In this document: positions 19,450 through 27,923 of the stretch, piece after piece
Layout of the letters: each line of letters starts with the position of its first letter
Position numbering within the stretch: position 1 is the first letter of the stretch
Assembly (NCBI GenBank): GCA_009837185.1
Contig: VXUA01000057.1
Location: 1-64,000, forward strand
Source of the DNA: Gammaproteobacteria bacterium
Lineage (GTDB): Bacteria; Pseudomonadota; Gammaproteobacteria; Pseudomonadales; Azotimanducaceae
Length of the DNA: 64,000 nucleotides
Direction of reading: 5' to 3'
Program-made: the position numbers and the translations under genes
The notes under the pieces: generated by a model
The model's database searches: none
What the model saw: the letters and a program-made list of their open reading frames with translations, nothing else
What the model was told of the DNA's origin: nothing

Positions 19450-19663
19450 GCTCTGTCTATTGACTCCTAGTATCCACTCTGATCTGCATTAAAGTAATTA
19501 AGTTGTCAGTTTAACGTAGTTTTCTTTGCGCCGAATTCCATATTGTTGGATAGGGTACTTTACAGTTTTATGAAAATTGTAAAGTTTGCTAAGAAATGAA
19601 GGCATGAGTTGAAATGGTGTAGCACTGATTTATTGTTTCGGCAAAAACACTGTTGAGTTGTGA

Positions 19664-22600
19664 TCAGGCATCACCTTCAATGATCGACCACACTCGATGA
19701 TAACTCCTACCTCTGACTTCACCCAATGCACTCTTCCATGCATCTTCACCCGCATTGCGAACTTGAGCTCGTAGCAAATGCAAGGGTTGATTTGCATCTA
19801 TGCGTAGTTCTGATGCTAGAGGGTTTGCAGCATTTCTCGGGATTCCAAGAACGCGAAGAGCTACAGCTTCGTCAGAATTCACGCCATAGTATATGCGAGC
19901 AGGTAGATTGCGAAGCATTCGTTGCTCGGCACTACTTAACGACTCCCATTTGTCTCCCATAGTCAAAGTTTGAAGCGCAGCGATACCCCAAGAAGCTGTT
20001 TGAGTCAATCTACCGAACACTTTCGAGCAACATTTAGTCATCGCATTCACATTATCGTTGGAAGATTTCGCGAAATACTTAGCCGCCATCTCTGGTAGAG
20101 TTCGACCTTGTACCCAATCGCACACAATCTGAGACAGTGTGTTTCCATCATTCTCAGAGCCACCGGTAACTTCTTTTAATTGTTCACGAAGTTCTGGCAC
20201 GTTTAGCAGCACGCCGAACATTCTTCGTAGTTTTTCACGTTCCGATCCAAATATTTCGGGAGTCCAAATATCGCCGGATAGACGAGCCTCACTCAAACGA
20301 CGTAGTGTATTACGGACTGATTCCCACGAGAATCCTGTGGCATCGACGAGTTGCAGTGGAGCACCTTTGATATGTTCTGCGTAATCGTAGACTCCTCTTA
20401 CTAGAGCCTCGGCCCACCCTTGATGGCTTTTGCGTAACTCACGAAATCCTAACGTACCGCGCAAAACTTGTTCCACTTGGGTGGCAAATTGGTCGTGGTC
20501 ACCAATCTGTCGATAAGTGTGAGCAAGATACTGTACAAAAGCTGACCATTCAGATTTCCAGGCTAATTCCGCAAGGTCAAGTTTTTCGTTTTTCTGCTGC
20601 ACCAATTTGACCATCTCAATCAGTGTGGAATTCAACGCATTAACAGATTGACTCACAAATTCTTCTATCTTTTTCACTTTCGCCGTGTCGTTACCTGCTA
20701 GTGCGACGATTCCGAGGTCTCCCTGATTTATCCGACCTGCTCGACCTGCAATGTTCCAAAAGTCCTCTGGTGGCATGTCTTTACCGTACGGATATTGATG
20801 GCTAGCGAACACTACACCAGAAACTGGATAGTTGACACCCTGAGCAATGGTTGTTGTGGCTACTAAAACGTTTAACATGTTGTTTTCAGTTAACCACTCA
20901 ATAATTGTTCGGGTATCATCCGACAATCCTGAATGATGTACTCCGATACCGTGTTCAAGTAATGAAATCAGCGGAAAATCTTGTCCCATTTCTTCTTCGA
21001 GAAATTTTTGAATGTGACTGAGATCGTCCTCGTGATCAACAATACTGTTCTCTTTGACTTTAAATGTGTTGGCAACCCCCCAACTGATATTAGGTCTGCT
21101 GACGAGCACGATGACGGTGCCACGGTCCCGCAGGATTTGCGCAGTCGCAGCAGCCAGCTTTCCGGTTGACTGACTTACCTGAGACCAAGTCAAGTCTAAG
21201 GGGCGTTTAGAACCGATCTTCAATGACTCCGGTATCACAATCGTTTTGCGACTAGTATGCTGTGTGAAGAGTTCCACACGAAAGTCTCCTTTCGCTTCTC
21301 CTTTGACTGGTCGGGCTGTAGCAATAGCTCGGTCGTTTGGTACCCAATCCATACCAAGTTCAATGCTTTTGTTGCTATCGGGTGCGAGCCAACGAGCAAT
21401 CTCATCCGCATTGGGTATGAACGGGGTAAGCAGCAAAAACTGTGCATATCGACATTCGCGATTAACAGTCGCGAGCAAAAGTTCTAACCTCAAACCACGT
21501 ACAGGAGTCCCTATTCCGTGTGCTTCATCGACGACGACCAAGGTGAGAGGTCTACCAATCTTTTGTTCCCATCCTCCCCGAAGCATAAGATCGAATTTTT
21601 CGGGTGTGGTAACAAGAACCCGAAACTGTGCTTCGCGATTCTCTTCAAGAAGCATATCGGATTCCAAGCTGTCTATTTCGAGTGCCGGGCTAACCTTTTC
21701 GACATTACATGCAATTTCCGCGAAGTCGCGACGAAGTCGTAATGTAATCTGGTTCACCAAAGCACGGGTTGGTACTAAGTACGCGACCCAACCGCACTCA
21801 TGGTCAAATTGATTGAGTGCTTGCAGAATTCGAAATTCAGCGATGAGAGTTTTGCCACCTGACGTCGGGAGACTAACTACGACGCTCCGATGGCTTGAGC
21901 CAAGAAGTCCTTCTTCCCGTAGAGTGCGTCGCTGTGGTGGTAGCATGCTGAAAATTGGTTGCTTACGATGTGGCGAAAGCATTGATTCCACAAATTTCGT
22001 TACCCGAGAGTTAACCGCCCGTGTGACCGTCCAGATACAATTTTCAACCAATGGTTTGGCGGTTCGCGCTAGTAATCGTACCAACATTTCTCGCGCAACT
22101 AGCAACCCTCGCGATGTGGCGTTTATTGCACGGTCAAATTGTGTTTCTAGTTGTTCTCGAATATCGTAGTGTTCGTCAACGGATCCTTGGCATTGATACG
22201 TCGCTAAGATTTCTGCCGCCCTGGCAAGATGATAAGAACTGACGAGTTCCCAAGCCGGTTGCGCGTCTTCGTTCTGTTCTGCAACTTGTAAAAATTCTGG
22301 TTCGCAACTTTTTTGCGCAGTTCGGAGATTCAGAATTCTCTCTTGAATGGCATGGAAGTCGTCCCAACCTTGTTGTCTAAAGAGACGTATCCAGACATCC
22401 AATATGGTTGCCCAAACTCGAACTCCCCAATCTTTTGAGTTCAAAGGCAAAGACGGAACTTTCTGATCGCGCAGGACTCTATGAACATCCGAACTCCGAT
22501 CACCCAAAACTCCAAGACATCCCAGTCTCACTAGAGCTTCTGCTCTCTCTATTGGAGTGTCGGGTAATCTTAGCACACGCGCAACAAGGAATGCATTTGA

Positions 22601-22816
22601 TGCTACTTCGACTAGTTGTTCCGGTTCACTGTCGTCAAGAAGATCGAACACGGCGAGTTCAAGTCCATTGACGATGAATCGCAATTTTGCTTCGTCTATT
22701 TGCGAGGTACGTTCGGAAGCAAGAATACTTTGAAGGCGGCGACGGTTAGCTTCGCTACAAGCTTCCTCAATTTTCTCAAGACCGAGAGAACTTACGATCC
22801 AAGAATCTGTGATCAT
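19664..22816 (-). CDS. hamB: Hachiman-like defence helicase (HamB-like)
   Basis: This 1,050-residue superfamily 2 helicase has a Ski2-like layout. Motif I is PTSGGKT (317-323), motif Ib-like TTPEKFD, motif II DEAH (430-433), motif III-like LLLTPFIPN, a VATTTIAQGVN segment (about 652-662) and motif VI NIAGRAGR (688-695). The first 300 residues are a helical extension and the last 300 a helical bundle. It starts at ATG within the last codon of the upstream gene (four-base overlap), so the pair is translationally coupled. A DUF1837-type nuclease with such a helicase is the Hachiman arrangement; AbpAB is a close alternative. In those systems the helicase senses damaged or phage DNA and releases the nuclease. 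Confidence 0.75.
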   Translation of the reverse strand: MITDSWIVSSLGLEKIEEACSEANRRRLQSILASERTSQIDEAKLRFIVNGLELAVFDLLDDSEPEQLVEVASNAFLVARVLRLPDTPIERAEALVRLGCLGVLGDRSSDVHRVLRDQKVPSLPLNSKDWGVRVWATILDVWIRLFRQQGWDDFHAIQERILNLRTAQKSCEPEFLQVAEQNEDAQPAWELVSSYHLARAAEILATYQCQGSVDEHYDIREQLETQFDRAINATSRGLLVAREMLVRLLARTAKPLVENCIWTVTRAVNSRVTKFVESMLSPHRKQPIFSMLPPQRRTLREEGLLGSSHRSVVVSLPTSGGKTLIAEFRILQALNQFDHECGWVAYLVPTRALVNQITLRLRRDFAEIACNVEKVSPALEIDSLESDMLLEENREAQFRVLVTTPEKFDLMLRGGWEQKIGRPLTLVVVDEAHGIGTPVRGLRLELLLATVNRECRYAQFLLLTPFIPNADEIARWLAPDSNKSIELGMDWVPNDRAIATARPVKGEAKGDFRVELFTQHTSRKTIVIPESLKIGSKRPLDLTWSQVSQSTGKLAAATAQILRDRGTVIVLVSRPNISWGVANTFKVKENSIVDHEDDLSHIQKFLEEEMGQDFPLISLLEHGIGVHHSGLSDDTRTIIEWLTENNMLNVLVATTTIAQGVNYPVSGVVFASHQYPYGKDMPPEDFWNIAGRAGRINQGDLGIVALAGNDTAKVKKIEEFVSQSVNALNSTLIEMVKLVQQKNEKLDLAELAWKSEWSAFVQYLAHTYRQIGDHDQFATQVEQVLRGTLGFRELRKSHQGWAEALVRGVYDYAEHIKGAPLQLVDATGFSWESVRNTLRRLSEARLSGDIWTPEIFGSEREKLRRMFGVLLNVPELREQLKEVTGGSENDGNTLSQIVCDWVQGRTLPEMAAKYFAKSSNDNVNAMTKCCSKVFGRLTQTASWGIAALQTLTMGDKWESLSSAEQRMLRNLPARIYYGVNSDEAVALRVLGIPRNAANPLASELRIDANQPLHLLRAQVRNAGEDAWKSALGEVRGRSYHRVWSIIEGDA

Positions 22817-23598
22817 ATTGAGTCTTTGAGCAGGTTGGACAAGTTAGCGATCTCTACGGGTAGATACCAAGCTACAAGTTCAATTTGTGTAGGTTTGAAG
22901 AAACGCGTTGCCAGTATCTCTCCGATAGAGTCGAAGTCAAGCTGACTAGGGACAGTGTCCCGGATCAACACTCCTACGAGCAAATATTCCTTGCCTTCAG
23001 AATCGAGATATCGGCTCACTGCTTTTCTATACAAATTTAGGTGGCCTGTTACGGTACAACGTACGTATAACCACTTTAACAGCGTATGCTGAATGTCAAG
23101 CCGTGACTCGATACTTTCGAGTTGCCAAACCATTCCGGTCTCTCCGTACATAACCCGCGGTGGTGTATTCGCGTCTGACGAGGTTTTTACTTCTCCAAAC
23201 AGTAATATGGATTCCGTCGTGGTGGTATTGAAGCCTACTAAGTCTGCGCCAGGTAAGCTCGCTCTCGGAGTTCTTCGATCACGTACGGTGTTCCATGGCC
23301 ACACGACATTTAAATCTGTGTCGTTCTGTAGCGCACATTCGGCAATTGCCTCGCCGATTTCCCAACCTCTTGGACTAGGTACTGAACTCAATAACTTGGA
23401 TACGAATTGCGTCTCCATTTGCGTCGTCGCAAGTCCACGGATTTCGTCCTCGAACGGAAGGTCTTCATCAGCCACACGAGTTTTTACATTCTCGCGCATA
23501 AAGTTCAGAAACCGTGTTGCGTTTTCCACTTCCCGACCTTCCCAATGCACTACACCTTTCCGATAGGAGTAGCTGATCTGTGAAGTGAGAGTGGACAC
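22813..23598 (-). CDS. hamA: Hachiman-like DUF1837-type nuclease (HamA-like)
   Basis: This 261-residue protein has a PD-(D/E)XK-like core: E83/E87 in GEAIAECAL, D119 in LPGADLVGF and E136-V-K138 in LLFGEVKTS. This spacing fits the DUF1837 proteins that act as the nuclease of Hachiman and AbpAB systems. It overlaps the helicase gene by four bases. It is the first gene of the minus-strand defence block, with a 382-base divergent region between it and the transposase gene. I base the family call on motif pattern and partner, so a diverged relative is possible. Confidence 0.65.
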   Translation of the reverse strand: MSTLTSQISYSYRKGVVHWEGREVENATRFLNFMRENVKTRVADEDLPFEDEIRGLATTQMETQFVSKLLSSVPSPRGWEIGEAIAECALQNDTDLNVVWPWNTVRDRRTPRASLPGADLVGFNTTTTESILLFGEVKTSSDANTPPRVMYGETGMVWQLESIESRLDIQHTLLKWLYVRCTVTGHLNLYRKAVSRYLDSEGKEYLLVGVLIRDTVPSQLDFDSIGEILATRFFKPTQIELVAWYLPVEIANLSNLLKDSI

Positions 23599-23980
23599 TA
23601 TCGGAGGCTAATACTTTTATTTGAGTGCAACGTATGAATAATGCGTGTCAAATTGCTATTGCTTCTCTTTCTCGAAGACTATCGAAAGAATTGCTTTCGT
23701 AAAGCCCATTTATGGACAATCGGTCAGTCTTTTCTGACATAAACCTTGATGGCACATTCTAATTTGTATGTGCCGGTGTACCTCAATTCTCCTATGATGA
23801 GGAATGTCGCTACTCTTGCCGCGTGGCATTCGAGGACGTTCAACATAGCTAGTCTCCAAAGCTTGACTTTTTCCATAAAAGTGCTTCAAAACAGGTACAA
23901 TTCTACACAAAACCACTTGCAATAAACCCAATTACTGAGTAGAATATTAGCCATAAATAGAATTTTTAGAGCGAGTTGTT
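23599..23980. other. Divergent intergenic region between the defence block and the transposase gene
   Basis: This region should contain the promoters for both the nuclease-helicase pair (leftward) and the transposase gene (rightward). TTGACA reads leftward at 23651-23646 but lacks a good -10 partner, so I do not call a promoter. A 73-codon frame at 23710-23931 has no family resemblance and is not called. Confidence 0.4.
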
Positions 23981-24937
23981 ATGCCAAGTAAGAAAAGCAA
24001 GTACGAACCGATAAGAGATATTAGCATGTTCGAGTTTTTAAATTTTATTCCCGATGAGGAATCAGCGGTTCGATACATCGAACAATTACGATGGACGGGC
24101 TCTCCCGAGTGCCCTAAGTGTGGTAGTGATAATGTCGCGAGCTGTAAAAACGCGAAACCTATGCCCTATCGTTGTCGTACTTGCCGTCAGCACTTCTCCG
24201 TTCGTACGAATACCGTTATGGCACAAGCAAACATCTCCTTGCGAATGTTCCTCTATGCAGTATATTTACTAACTACACACAGAAAGGGTATACCAAGTAG
24301 GGAGTTGGCGCGAGAATTGGGTGTCACTCCAAAATCCGCATGGTTTCTCTCTCACAGAATTAGAACCGCATTGAAACAAAAACAGGGTATCCTATCCGGT
24401 CCAGTTGAAGTAGACGAAACCTACGTTGGCGGTAAAGAACACAACAAACATGAGAGTAAGAAACTCAAAATGGGGCGTGGTCCAGTTGGTAAAACTCCGG
24501 TCATTGGAGCGCGTAGCCGAGATTGTGGTAAAGTCCAAGCAAGACCGATTGCGAACACTGGACATGCAGAACTACACGATTTTGTAAATCAAACTGTCGA
24601 GAAGGGCGGAACTGTTTATACAGACGATCACAGAGGTTATGTCGGTCTTTCTACCACTCGCAAACACGGTTCGGTTCGACACAGTGCAAAAGAGTATGTC
24701 AAGGGCGAAATACATACAAACTCGATTGAGAGTTTTTGGGCACTGTTAAAGCGTGGACACTATGGCGTTTACCACCAGATGTCACCAAAGCATTTAAATC
24801 GATACGTCGATGAATTTTCAACGCGATTGAACATGCGATTGTTGGACACTATGTCCAAAGTCGAGATTGTCGTTGTGGGATCAATCGACCGTACTATGCC
24901 ATACAAAGAGTTAATTAGTGAGCCTAAAACACGATAA
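23981..24937 (+). CDS. IS1595-family DDE transposase
   Basis: This 318-residue transposase has an N-terminal zinc ribbon (CPKC at 44-47, CRTC at 65-68) and a helix-turn-helix region (about 103-130). The DDE catalytic core follows: D145 in VEVDETYVGG, D215 in VYTDDHRGY and E250 in NSIESFWALLKRG. These are the standard marks of IS1595 transposases. All are intact. It is 1.7 kb from the right terminal repeat and is the only intact transposase inside the 20-kb element, so it is the likely mover of the whole unit. Its last codons overlap the start of the downstream methyltransferase gene. Confidence 0.93.
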   Translation: MPSKKSKYEPIRDISMFEFLNFIPDEESAVRYIEQLRWTGSPECPKCGSDNVASCKNAKPMPYRCRTCRQHFSVRTNTVMAQANISLRMFLYAVYLLTTHRKGIPSRELARELGVTPKSAWFLSHRIRTALKQKQGILSGPVEVDETYVGGKEHNKHESKKLKMGRGPVGKTPVIGARSRDCGKVQARPIANTGHAELHDFVNQTVEKGGTVYTDDHRGYVGLSTTRKHGSVRHSAKEYVKGEIHTNSIESFWALLKRGHYGVYHQMSPKHLNRYVDEFSTRLNMRLLDTMSKVEIVVVGSIDRTMPYKELISEPKTR

Positions 24938-25757
24938 GAGCTTCATCCCGCCAATTCATGGTGATTTTGAGAAAACAATGTCTAAGCTCGTCGGAGCTAA
25001 AAAGCTTCCAAAGTCAACCAAGTCACCACTTTGGTATCCAGGCGATAAATCGTTCGCAGTTAGTAAGATAAGGGAATACATACCTACTGCCACTAAGAGT
25101 TTGGTATCGCCATTCCTAGGCGGTGGAAGTGTGGAGTTATCTTTTGCCGTGAGTGGGATAAAAGTGTACGGATCAGACAAGTTTGAAGCACTGATAAACT
25201 TTTGGAAACACGCGCAAGCTAATCCAGTGCTATTATCGGAACGAGTACGAGTCTACCATCCTCTAAGTAAAACCAAGTTTTACAGTTTGCGAAAAGGGTT
25301 CTATGAGATCGAGGACGAATTAGAACGCGCCGCAGTGTTTTTTGTGCTTAATCGCAGTTCTTCTTCTGGTACAACATTGTCGGGTAGCATGTCCCCCGAT
25401 CACCCGAGATTTACAGAAAGCTCGATTGATGCTTTACGAGATTTTCGCACGAGCAATTTGAGCGTTCGCTGTTGTGACTATGCTGACACTCTAAGACGAC
25501 ATCCGACTAAATTAGCATATCTAGACCCTCCGAATGTAAATAGCCAGAAACTGTACGGGAATAAAGGCGATGTGAGTGAGTTTGATCATGAACGCTTATA
25601 CGCTGTTCTGAGTGAGCGAGGCAGCTGGATTTTGAGTTACAACGATGATCGGAGAATTAGATCAATGTATAACTCTTACCGTATTGAAAATCCGGAGTGG
25701 TCCTCCGGTAAATCTAACGGCACTAAGTCGAAAGAGATTCTGATCCTCAACATCTAA
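24918..25757 (+). CDS. D12-class N6-adenine DNA methyltransferase
   Basis: This 279-residue Dam-like enzyme has WYPGDKS (39-45) and the SAM motif SPFLGGGSVEL (64-74). The family usually has DPPY at the catalytic motif IV, but here the motif reads LAYLDPPNVN (DPPN at 203-206). The C-terminal ILSYND and GTKSKEILI motifs match the subfamily. The GTG at 24918 overlaps the transposase gene by 20 bases; an ATG at 24978 is an alternative start that keeps all motifs. Overlap with the transposase suggests co-transcription, and the enzyme may methylate the element ends or act with the decayed endonuclease downstream. The Tyr-to-Asn change removes the residue that normally stacks on the flipped adenine, so activity is uncertain. 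Confidence 0.85.
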   Translation: MSLKHDKSFIPPIHGDFEKTMSKLVGAKKLPKSTKSPLWYPGDKSFAVSKIREYIPTATKSLVSPFLGGGSVELSFAVSGIKVYGSDKFEALINFWKHAQANPVLLSERVRVYHPLSKTKFYSLRKGFYEIEDELERAAVFFVLNRSSSSGTTLSGSMSPDHPRFTESSIDALRDFRTSNLSVRCCDYADTLRRHPTKLAYLDPPNVNSQKLYGNKGDVSEFDHERLYAVLSERGSWILSYNDDRRIRSMYNSYRIENPEWSSGKSNGTKSKEILILNI

Positions 25758-25765
25758 GACCACTG

Positions 25766-25783
25766 CTAATCATTAGTGATTAG
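25766..25783. repeat. Short hairpin after the methyltransferase gene
   Basis: CTAATCA-TTAG-TGATTAG forms a seven-pair AT-rich stem with a four-base loop, nine bases after the methyltransferase stop. There is no T-run, so it is not a convincing terminator. Confidence 0.35.
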
Positions 25784-26109
25784 GCTTGGGAACACGGGCG
25801 AGCTATTAAGCTTCGCAACTGTCTCATTACAACTTTGATTGTTCCCGAAGCAAGAGATATATCAGAACGCTAACACGCACGACTTCATCAACTACAGCGA
25901 CGGTAAATCTCCCGCACCGGGAATGAAGTAGCAGGTTTTCTGATTGGTATGGTTTCTCGAATACGCGCACTTCAAAACACCGAAATTCGATTAGTCCGAC
26001 GTGCTCAAATAGACGACGTTAGGAACTAAGTAGTACGCGTATCTGCGGAAGAAATTCGACTTTCGCTAAGGCTAAACATTGAGTAGTTAAAAGTTCTAGA
26101 TTCTCTTCT

Positions 26110-26620
26110 ATGCTTGATTTTGGAGAAGTTTGGTATGAATGGATCGCCTAGCACCTAAAGGTACTGTGAGGTTGTTCAGAGTACTATTAACGAACTCAAA
26201 GAGACGAAACGCACAGGATATCGATGCGACGTGAAGAACGACGCAGAGCGGTACTTTCAACCGAGATTAGACGCTTTTGTCGCCGAGATTTCAAACAGTC
26301 CGAACTGAAAACGAAAATGATTCAGTTTCTTCTAGGTCGAGATTTGTTCTACAAAGTGACCATGACCAACGGTTCGATCAAACCAAAATCATTCAAACTT
26401 GACGGTACGCTAAAGTGGGGCAAACTAGTATAGTTGCCAACTAATACTTTGTACTGTGAACAAGCTCTGCATAGTAGGAAGAACGAACACAAACTCAATG
26501 CTGCTATCATTTGCTTGGCTGTCGATTTACAAGTATCTCGTCGTATTCACAATGCCGAGAGGTTAAACGAATCGACTGTAAATTTGACATCGATCTGATA
26601 TGTACTCCCGTCAGTCAAAA
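26110..26620 (+). pseudogene. HaeIII-like restriction endonuclease, decayed
   Basis: Several frames together resemble a HaeIII-family restriction endonuclease: LDFGEVWYEW (from 26110), then a longer frame with ELKETKRTGYRCDVKNDAERYFQ and LDAFVAEI (about 26165-26310). A shifted frame follows with FLLGRDLFYKV and FKLDGTLKWGK (to 26433), then RIHNA and finally CKFDIDLICTP near 26600. Each block is in family order, but stops and frameshifts separate them, so the gene is dead. The stretch 25784-26109 probably held the N-terminus but is too decayed to assign. A dead endonuclease beside a methyltransferase suggests a former restriction-modification pair. Family assignment is from remembered motifs. 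Confidence 0.55.
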
Positions 26621-26639
26621 GTGTCGTGAAGTGCTTTAT

Positions 26640-26662
26640 GGCTAACATTGTATATCATTCCC
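26640..26662. repeat. Right terminal inverted repeat of the 20-kb transposon
   Basis: Exact reverse complement of 6618-6640 over 23 bases. Confidence 0.95.
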
Positions 26663-26670
26663 AGAAAAAA
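26663..26670. repeat. Right 8-bp target-site duplication
   Basis: AGAAAAAA, the same as 6610-6617, directly outside the right terminal repeat and inside the receptor coding sequence. Confidence 0.93.
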
Positions 26671-27659
26671 CTGGAGTAGTCGTATACGCAAATATGAGGG
26701 AAATTTGGGTGCAATCCCAATGTACCCATATGCCGATCGACCGCTGCTACTTGCTCGCACTCCAAGTCCGGAAGACTCCCTTGAAACAGTGACGTGTCGT
26801 CGGGACCTCCGTTAGGCCACCAAAAATTTGATGAGACTCGCGTTGGTCCGTCATCGACAACCAATGGGACGTATCGTCCCGGTTGACCAAAACTCGAAAG
26901 CCCAGATTTGCCGAACCGATCATAACGTTCGGTGTATGTAAGGGCACTACGATCCAAGATACTCGCAGAAATCGTGAACTGATTGCGTTCGTCCCCGGTT
27001 CCGTAGAGCACTTCTAAGTTCTTGTCGCTTTGAGTACGAGACTCGTGATCCAAGGAAGCGTAGAACTGTATCTCGAGTCCTTGAAAATCATCTTTGGTGA
27101 TTAGGTTCACTACTCCTGCAACCGCATCGGACCCGTAGATCGCAGAAGTACCTTCCTTAAGAATATCGACTCGCGCCAACGCGATGTTAGGAACAAGTGT
27201 TTGAATGTCTACGTAGGTACCACCATTTTGATTGAATTGTGAAGGGATTACTCGTTTGCCATTTAATAGAACTAGGGTTGCACCATTTCCTAGGTTTCTA
27301 ACGTTAATACTTGCACTTCCATAAGAGCTATTGTCTCCCACCCAATTGGTCGACGAGAGGCCTAGGGAACTTACGTTGAAACTGAGATTACGAATGACGT
27401 CCTTGAAATCTGAAGGGGCTGTTGAAGTTAAGTCCTCAGACGAAATTGATGTGATCGGCACTGCCGCTGGGTGGATGCCAGTCGGTATGTAAGTACCCGT
27501 GACGACTACTTCTTCGATTGTGTCCGTTCCTGTTGAAGTTTTGTCTTCCGCGGGGTCAGGATTGTTTTCATCGGAGTAAGCCTGCGCGGAACCGAGAAAC
27601 GCCAGTAAAAGTAAACTAATTTGGATATTGCGAATTGACGGACACTCCGCTACGTTCAT
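26663..27659 (-). pseudogene. TonB-dependent outer-membrane receptor, N-terminal third (interrupted)
   Basis: This fragment holds the signal peptide (IQISLLLLAFLGSAQA), a TonB box-like region (IEEVVVTGTYIP), and the plug domain with VRNLGNGATLVLLNGKR and RVDILKEGTSAIYGSDAVAGVVNLI, all typical of the family. The barrel begins after that and is cut at 26663, where the transposon starts. The rest lies at 4531-6609. Without the element the sequence continues VYDYSSFF-S-MVRAETQYQFRVTGE, a normal receptor segment. I set the start at the ATG at 27659, which gives a good signal peptide; a TTG 17 codons upstream is less likely. As it stands the fragment stops inside the transposon end at 26655. Confidence 0.9.
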
Positions 27660-27923
27660 TATCAGAATCCCATATGCACTTGTTATGAACAAATTAAAAG
27701 ATGTTTCCAATCATTCATCGGTTTGTTCAGCAAATTTAAGACCGAAGTGGTCACTACTTCATCCAAAACGACACAAAGGTTCGCGCCAAAAGCGAACACG
27801 AGTCTAGGAATCTACAGATTCGAGTGGCCGATAAACGCATGGAACTTTAGGTTCAGATACCACTTTCAAACTAGGTCCCCAAACTGGCCGATATTTAGTG
27901 CGCGAATTAGCAAAGTCGAACCC

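Larger units (their letters stand above)
6618..26662. mobile_element. 20-kb IS1595-family transposon carrying a defence island
   Basis: Perfect 23-bp inverted repeats bound 20,045 bp, and an 8-bp direct duplication flanks them. Removing the element and one duplication copy joins codon TTC (26666-26664) to TCT then ATG (6607-6605) in frame in the receptor gene, which proves the insertion boundaries. The only intact transposase inside is an IS1595-family DDE enzyme at 23981-24937. That family makes 8-bp duplications and often carries passenger genes. Here the passengers are six or more defence genes: MmeI-like R-M, nuclease-STAND, Mrr, Hachiman-like pair, D12 methyltransferase and a dead endonuclease. 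Older IS1-type fragments at the left end show it has accumulated other insertions. Confidence 0.9.

Noticed and set aside
10024..23598. Reading the defence block as one BREX or DISARM system
   Set aside because: No PglX/PglZ, BrxC or DrmA/DrmB pattern was seen; the genes form several independent systems with large gaps between them.
23710..23931. A 73-codon minus-strand frame upstream of the nuclease-helicase pair
   Set aside because: Composition is not protein-like (many Arg, His and Cys without pattern), with no start signal and no resemblance to any family.
26224..26433. A 69-codon open frame read as its own gene
   Set aside because: Its neighbours in other frames complete a HaeIII-like protein in the right order, so it is better seen as one block of a dead gene.
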